Assembly: GCF_030580855.1 (NCBI RefSeq)
Contig: NZ_JAUQOP010000001.1
Location: forward strand, 1 to 64,000
DNA from: Pseudomonas citrullilanati
Lineage (GTDB): Bacteria; Pseudomonadota; Gammaproteobacteria; Pseudomonadales; Pseudomonadaceae
Direction of reading: 5' to 3'
Length of the DNA stretch: 64,000 nt
Part shown: piece after piece, positions 61,473 to 64,000 of the stretch
How the letters are laid out: each line of letters opens with the position of its first letter
How positions within the stretch are numbered: position 1 is the first letter of the stretch
Translations under genes and position numbers: made by a program
The notes under the pieces: model-generated
Database searches by the model: none
Told to the model about the DNA's origin: nothing
Seen by the model: the letters and a program-made list of their open reading frames with translations, nothing else

Positions 61473-62927
61473 ATGTCCAAGCAATTGCCCAACGGCTACA
61501 GCCCCCGCCTCTATAACGAAGACCTGGGCCCGCTGCCGCAGAAATGGAATTGGTACAACATCTTCGCGTTCTGGATGAGTGATGTGCACAGCGTGGGCGG
61601 CTATGTGTTTGCCGCCAGCCTGTTCGCCTTGGGCCTGGCCAGTTGGCAGGTGTTGATTGCCTTGCTGGGCGGGATTTGCATCGTGCAGGGGGTCGCCAAC
61701 CTGGTGGCCAGGCCGAGCCAGCAGGCGGCGGTGCCGTACCCGGTGATCTGTCGGCTGGCGTTCGGGGTGTTCGGGGCGAATATCCCGGCGGTCATCCGGG
61801 GCTTGATCGCCGTGGCCTGGTATGGCGTCCAGACCTACCTGGCGTCCAGCGCGTTGATCATCGTCGTGCTGCGCTTCTTTCCTTCAATGGAAACCTACGC
61901 AACGCCCCAGTTTGCCGGTTTGTCCTACCTGGGTTGGTTCGGTTTCCTCAGCCTTTGGTGTGTCCAGGCGTTGGTGTTCTGGACGGGGATGGACTCGATC
62001 CGCCGCTTCATCGACTGGGCCGGGCCGGTGGTCTATGCCGTGATGTTCCTGTTGGCCGGCTGGATCGTGTGGAAGGCCGGTTGGAGCAACATCAGTTTTA
62101 CCCTGGCGGAAAAGTCCTTGTCCGGCTGGCAGGCATTCGGCCAAGTGATTGTGGCGACGGCCCTGGTGGTGTCGTACTTTTCCGGTCCGACCCTGAATTT
62201 CGGCGATTTCAGCCGTTACTGCCGGAGCATGTCCGACGTGCGCCGGGGCAATTTCTGGGGGCTGCCGGTGAATTTCCTGGCGTTCTCGCTGGTCACGGTG
62301 GTGATTGTTTCCGGCACCTTGCCGGTGTTCGGCGAAATGCTGCATGACCCGATCGCCACCGTGGCGCGCATCGACAACGATGTGGCGGTATTGCTGGGGG
62401 CCTTTGCCTTTGTGACCGCGACCATCGGCATCAACATCGTGGCCAACTTCGTCTCCCCGGCCTTTGACTTCGCCAACGTCGCGCCCAGCAAGATCAGTTG
62501 GCGCGCCGGTGGCATGATCGCGGCGGTGGCCTCGATTTTCATCACGCCGTGGAACCTGTTCAACAACCCGCAAGTGATCCACTACACCTTGGATGTGCTG
62601 GCGGCGTTCATTGGCCCGTTGTTCGGCATCCTGCTGGCGGATTACTACCTGATCAAGAAACAGCAGATCGATGTGGACGCACTGTTCAATGACGGGCCGA
62701 GCGGGCGTTATTACTACAGCGGCGGCATTAACTGGACGGCGGTCAAGGCCTTGGTTCCGGCGACACTGGTGGGGGTGGCGATTACCTTTACCCCCGTGCT
62801 GCAACCGATGGCCAACTTTGCCTGGTTCACCGGTTGCTTCCTCGGTGGCGCGCTGTATTTCGCCCTGGCGCGGCGCGAGCCGAACCTCGCATTGAGCCCT
62901 TCGCTCAGCCCGGCCGGCCAGGCTTGA
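61473..62927 (+). CDS. NCS1-family nucleobase/allantoin/hydantoin permease
   Basis: From ATG 61473 (AGGAG upstream) the product is 484 residues with about twelve helices. NCS1 signatures are LGPLPQKWNWYNIFAFWMSDVHS at the N-terminus, then FFSGPTLNF-like YFSGPTLNFGDFSRYC in helix 6 and SKISWRAGGMIAAVASIFITPWNLF later. The sequence resembles the transporters near hydantoinase/dihydropyrimidinase genes in Pseudomonas, so uracil, cytosine, hydantoin or allantoin are candidates. The window ends before any enzyme genes could be seen. The next gene is on the opposite strand, so it appears to be transcribed alone. Confidence 0.88.
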   Translation: MSKQLPNGYSPRLYNEDLGPLPQKWNWYNIFAFWMSDVHSVGGYVFAASLFALGLASWQVLIALLGGICIVQGVANLVARPSQQAAVPYPVICRLAFGVFGANIPAVIRGLIAVAWYGVQTYLASSALIIVVLRFFPSMETYATPQFAGLSYLGWFGFLSLWCVQALVFWTGMDSIRRFIDWAGPVVYAVMFLLAGWIVWKAGWSNISFTLAEKSLSGWQAFGQVIVATALVVSYFSGPTLNFGDFSRYCRSMSDVRRGNFWGLPVNFLAFSLVTVVIVSGTLPVFGEMLHDPIATVARIDNDVAVLLGAFAFVTATIGINIVANFVSPAFDFANVAPSKISWRAGGMIAAVASIFITPWNLFNNPQVIHYTLDVLAAFIGPLFGILLADYYLIKKQQIDVDALFNDGPSGRYYYSGGINWTAVKALVPATLVGVAITFTPVLQPMANFAWFTGCFLGGALYFALARREPNLALSPSLSPAGQA

Positions 62928-64000
62928 TCAACGCAGGACCGGGCGCGCGCAGGGGCTCGCCGCATCCTGGCTGGCGGGCCGCAGCAACAGCCCGCCAGCG
63001 AACACCAGGCCACTGCCGGCGATGATCAGGGCTGGCTGCAACCCGCCACTGAAGTGGCTGCTCAGCGCCGCCAGCAATGGACCGCTGAGCTGGCCCACGG
63101 CAAAGCAGGCGGTCAGCAACCCGGCGTTGCGTTGGGTGGCGTGGGGGGCCAGTTCCCGCGAGCGCAGCATCACCAATTGCATGCAGGCCAGGAACGGTCC
63201 GCCACACAAAGCGACCCCCAGCGCCAGCCCCGGCCCGCTGCCCAGCAGGCAGGCGAAGACCCCGGCGGCTTGCAGCCATAGGGTGCCGATCAACCAGCGA
63301 CCGGTGGTGTTCGGGTCCTGGCGACGCAGGCTGACCAGCAGCACGCCCAGGGCGGCGGCCAGGCCGAAGCAGGGCCAGAACAGATCGGCTTGCCATTGCC
63401 CGCGGAACTGCGCAGAGGCCATTTGCGACAGGAACGTGGCCGGAATGATGTAGCCGATGCCGTACAGGGCGTACACCACGCCGAGGCGGCCAATGCCACG
63501 GCTCGGTGATGGGAGCGCGGGTGTGGCAACGGCTGGGGCCGCGGCGGGTTGCGGCAGGATCGGCAGGATCCCGAGCAACATGGCCAAGGCCACGCCGGCG
63601 TAGACCAACCACAGGGTGGCGGATGCCTGGCCCAGCAGGTTCGAACCGAGGGCGAGCAGGCCGGTGAGGAAAATCCCCAGTCCCGGCCCGGCAAACACCA
63701 GGGCGCCAAGCCGTGGGCGTCCGGCCGCTGCGGCCAGCGGTTGGCTGAGGGCCGTGATCATCACCAGCACCCAGGCGCTTGCCACCCCGGTGCCGAAGCG
63801 CAGCGCCAGGTGCGGCCAAAAGCCCCAGGCCCAGAACGACGCCAGGGTCAGCAGCACGCACAGCCACAAACCGCCGAGCAAGCGTCGCCGCACCTGCTCC
63901 GGACGGCGGGCGAACATCGCGTCCAGCGCGCCGAGGAAATACCCCAGGTAGTTGGCGGCGGCAATCAGACCGGCGGCGGTCAAGTCGACCTGACCTTCGC
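62928..64000 (-). CDS. YbfB/YjiJ-type MFS transporter, 5' end outside window
   Basis: The stop is at 62928 and the frame remains open to the window end, so the N-terminus (roughly 40 residues) is missing. At least 11 helices are visible. Segment VDLTAAGLIAAANYLGYFLGALDA matches helix 2 of the YbfB/YjiJ family. A later conserved part is VVYALYGIGYIIPATFLSQMA. Its stop abuts the stop of the NCS1 gene (convergent, no spacer), leaving no room for a terminator. The substrate is unknown. Confidence 0.85.
   Translation of the reverse strand, partial: EGQVDLTAAGLIAAANYLGYFLGALDAMFARRPEQVRRRLLGGLWLCVLLTLASFWAWGFWPHLALRFGTGVASAWVLVMITALSQPLAAAAGRPRLGALVFAGPGLGIFLTGLLALGSNLLGQASATLWLVYAGVALAMLLGILPILPQPAAAPAVATPALPSPSRGIGRLGVVYALYGIGYIIPATFLSQMASAQFRGQWQADLFWPCFGLAAALGVLLVSLRRQDPNTTGRWLIGTLWLQAAGVFACLLGSGPGLALGVALCGGPFLACMQLVMLRSRELAPHATQRNAGLLTACFAVGQLSGPLLAALSSHFSGGLQPALIIAGSGLVFAGGLLLRPASQDAASPCARPVLR

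Overview
The window reads as chromosomal DNA of a Pseudomonas of the fluorescens group. It is GC-rich with short spacers. Many intergenic gaps carry Pseudomonas REP palindromes of three sequence types: A (GAGCAAGCTCGCTCCCAC), B (TGTGGCGAGGGGATTTATCC) and C (GGGAGCAAAGCTTGCTCGCG). Many gene neighbourhoods match P. aeruginosa gene order as I recall it. No rRNA, tRNA, CRISPR array or phage module was seen.

Region by region. (1) 0-0.13 kb: the end of an IS3-family element abutting half a REP. (2) 0.2-4.2 kb: oligopeptidase B, a small membrane protein, a class II glutamine amidotransferase and a DUF2937 protein. (3) 4.5-8.2 kb: an MFS transporter followed by the overlapping pxpABC 5-oxoprolinase genes. 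(4) 8.3-11.8 kb: a MoxR ATPase/VWA pair and a DUF748 protein. (5) 11.9-21.2 kb: cysK, an LpxO-like hydroxylase, a DMT exporter, aceK and hrpA; a 213-bp tandem duplication lies across the aceK-hrpA junction. (6) 21.5-25.3 kb: a FabH-like synthase, an ECF sigma factor with zinc anti-sigma factor, and an OprP/OprO porin behind a possible Pho box. (7) 25.5-27.8 kb: a short orphan Rhs protein with an AT-rich C-terminus and a FemAB-like acyltransferase. (8) 28-39.9 kb: a compact operon LysR-hydrolase-ppiA-ABC exporter, azoreductase, EamA transporter, LysR/isochorismatase pair, mechanosensitive channel and DEAD-box helicase. (9) 40.0-55.8 kb: a two-partner-secretion/contact-dependent inhibition locus. 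(10) 55.9-64 kb: small conserved proteins, DUF899, a lipoprotein, a TorF-like porin, CvfB, an NCS1 nucleobase permease and a truncated YbfB/YjiJ-type MFS gene.

The most interesting part is region 9. A good sigma70 promoter precedes cdiB (TpsB transporter), then a 4253-residue CdiA/FHA-like exoprotein, then a 130-residue candidate immunity gene that overlaps the cdiA stop by ATGA. The CdiA C-terminal ~200 residues, after an NATQYNFL pretoxin motif, do not resemble any toxin I recognise and are AT-rich. A second 130-residue ORF follows; its start also overlaps, by ATGA, the end of a short broken reading frame, which suggests a displaced toxin tail with its retained immunity gene. This roughly 17-kb stretch (39.6-56.3 kb) has no REP element, unlike the rest of the window.

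All functional calls come from reading motifs and from memory of protein families. No database search was run.
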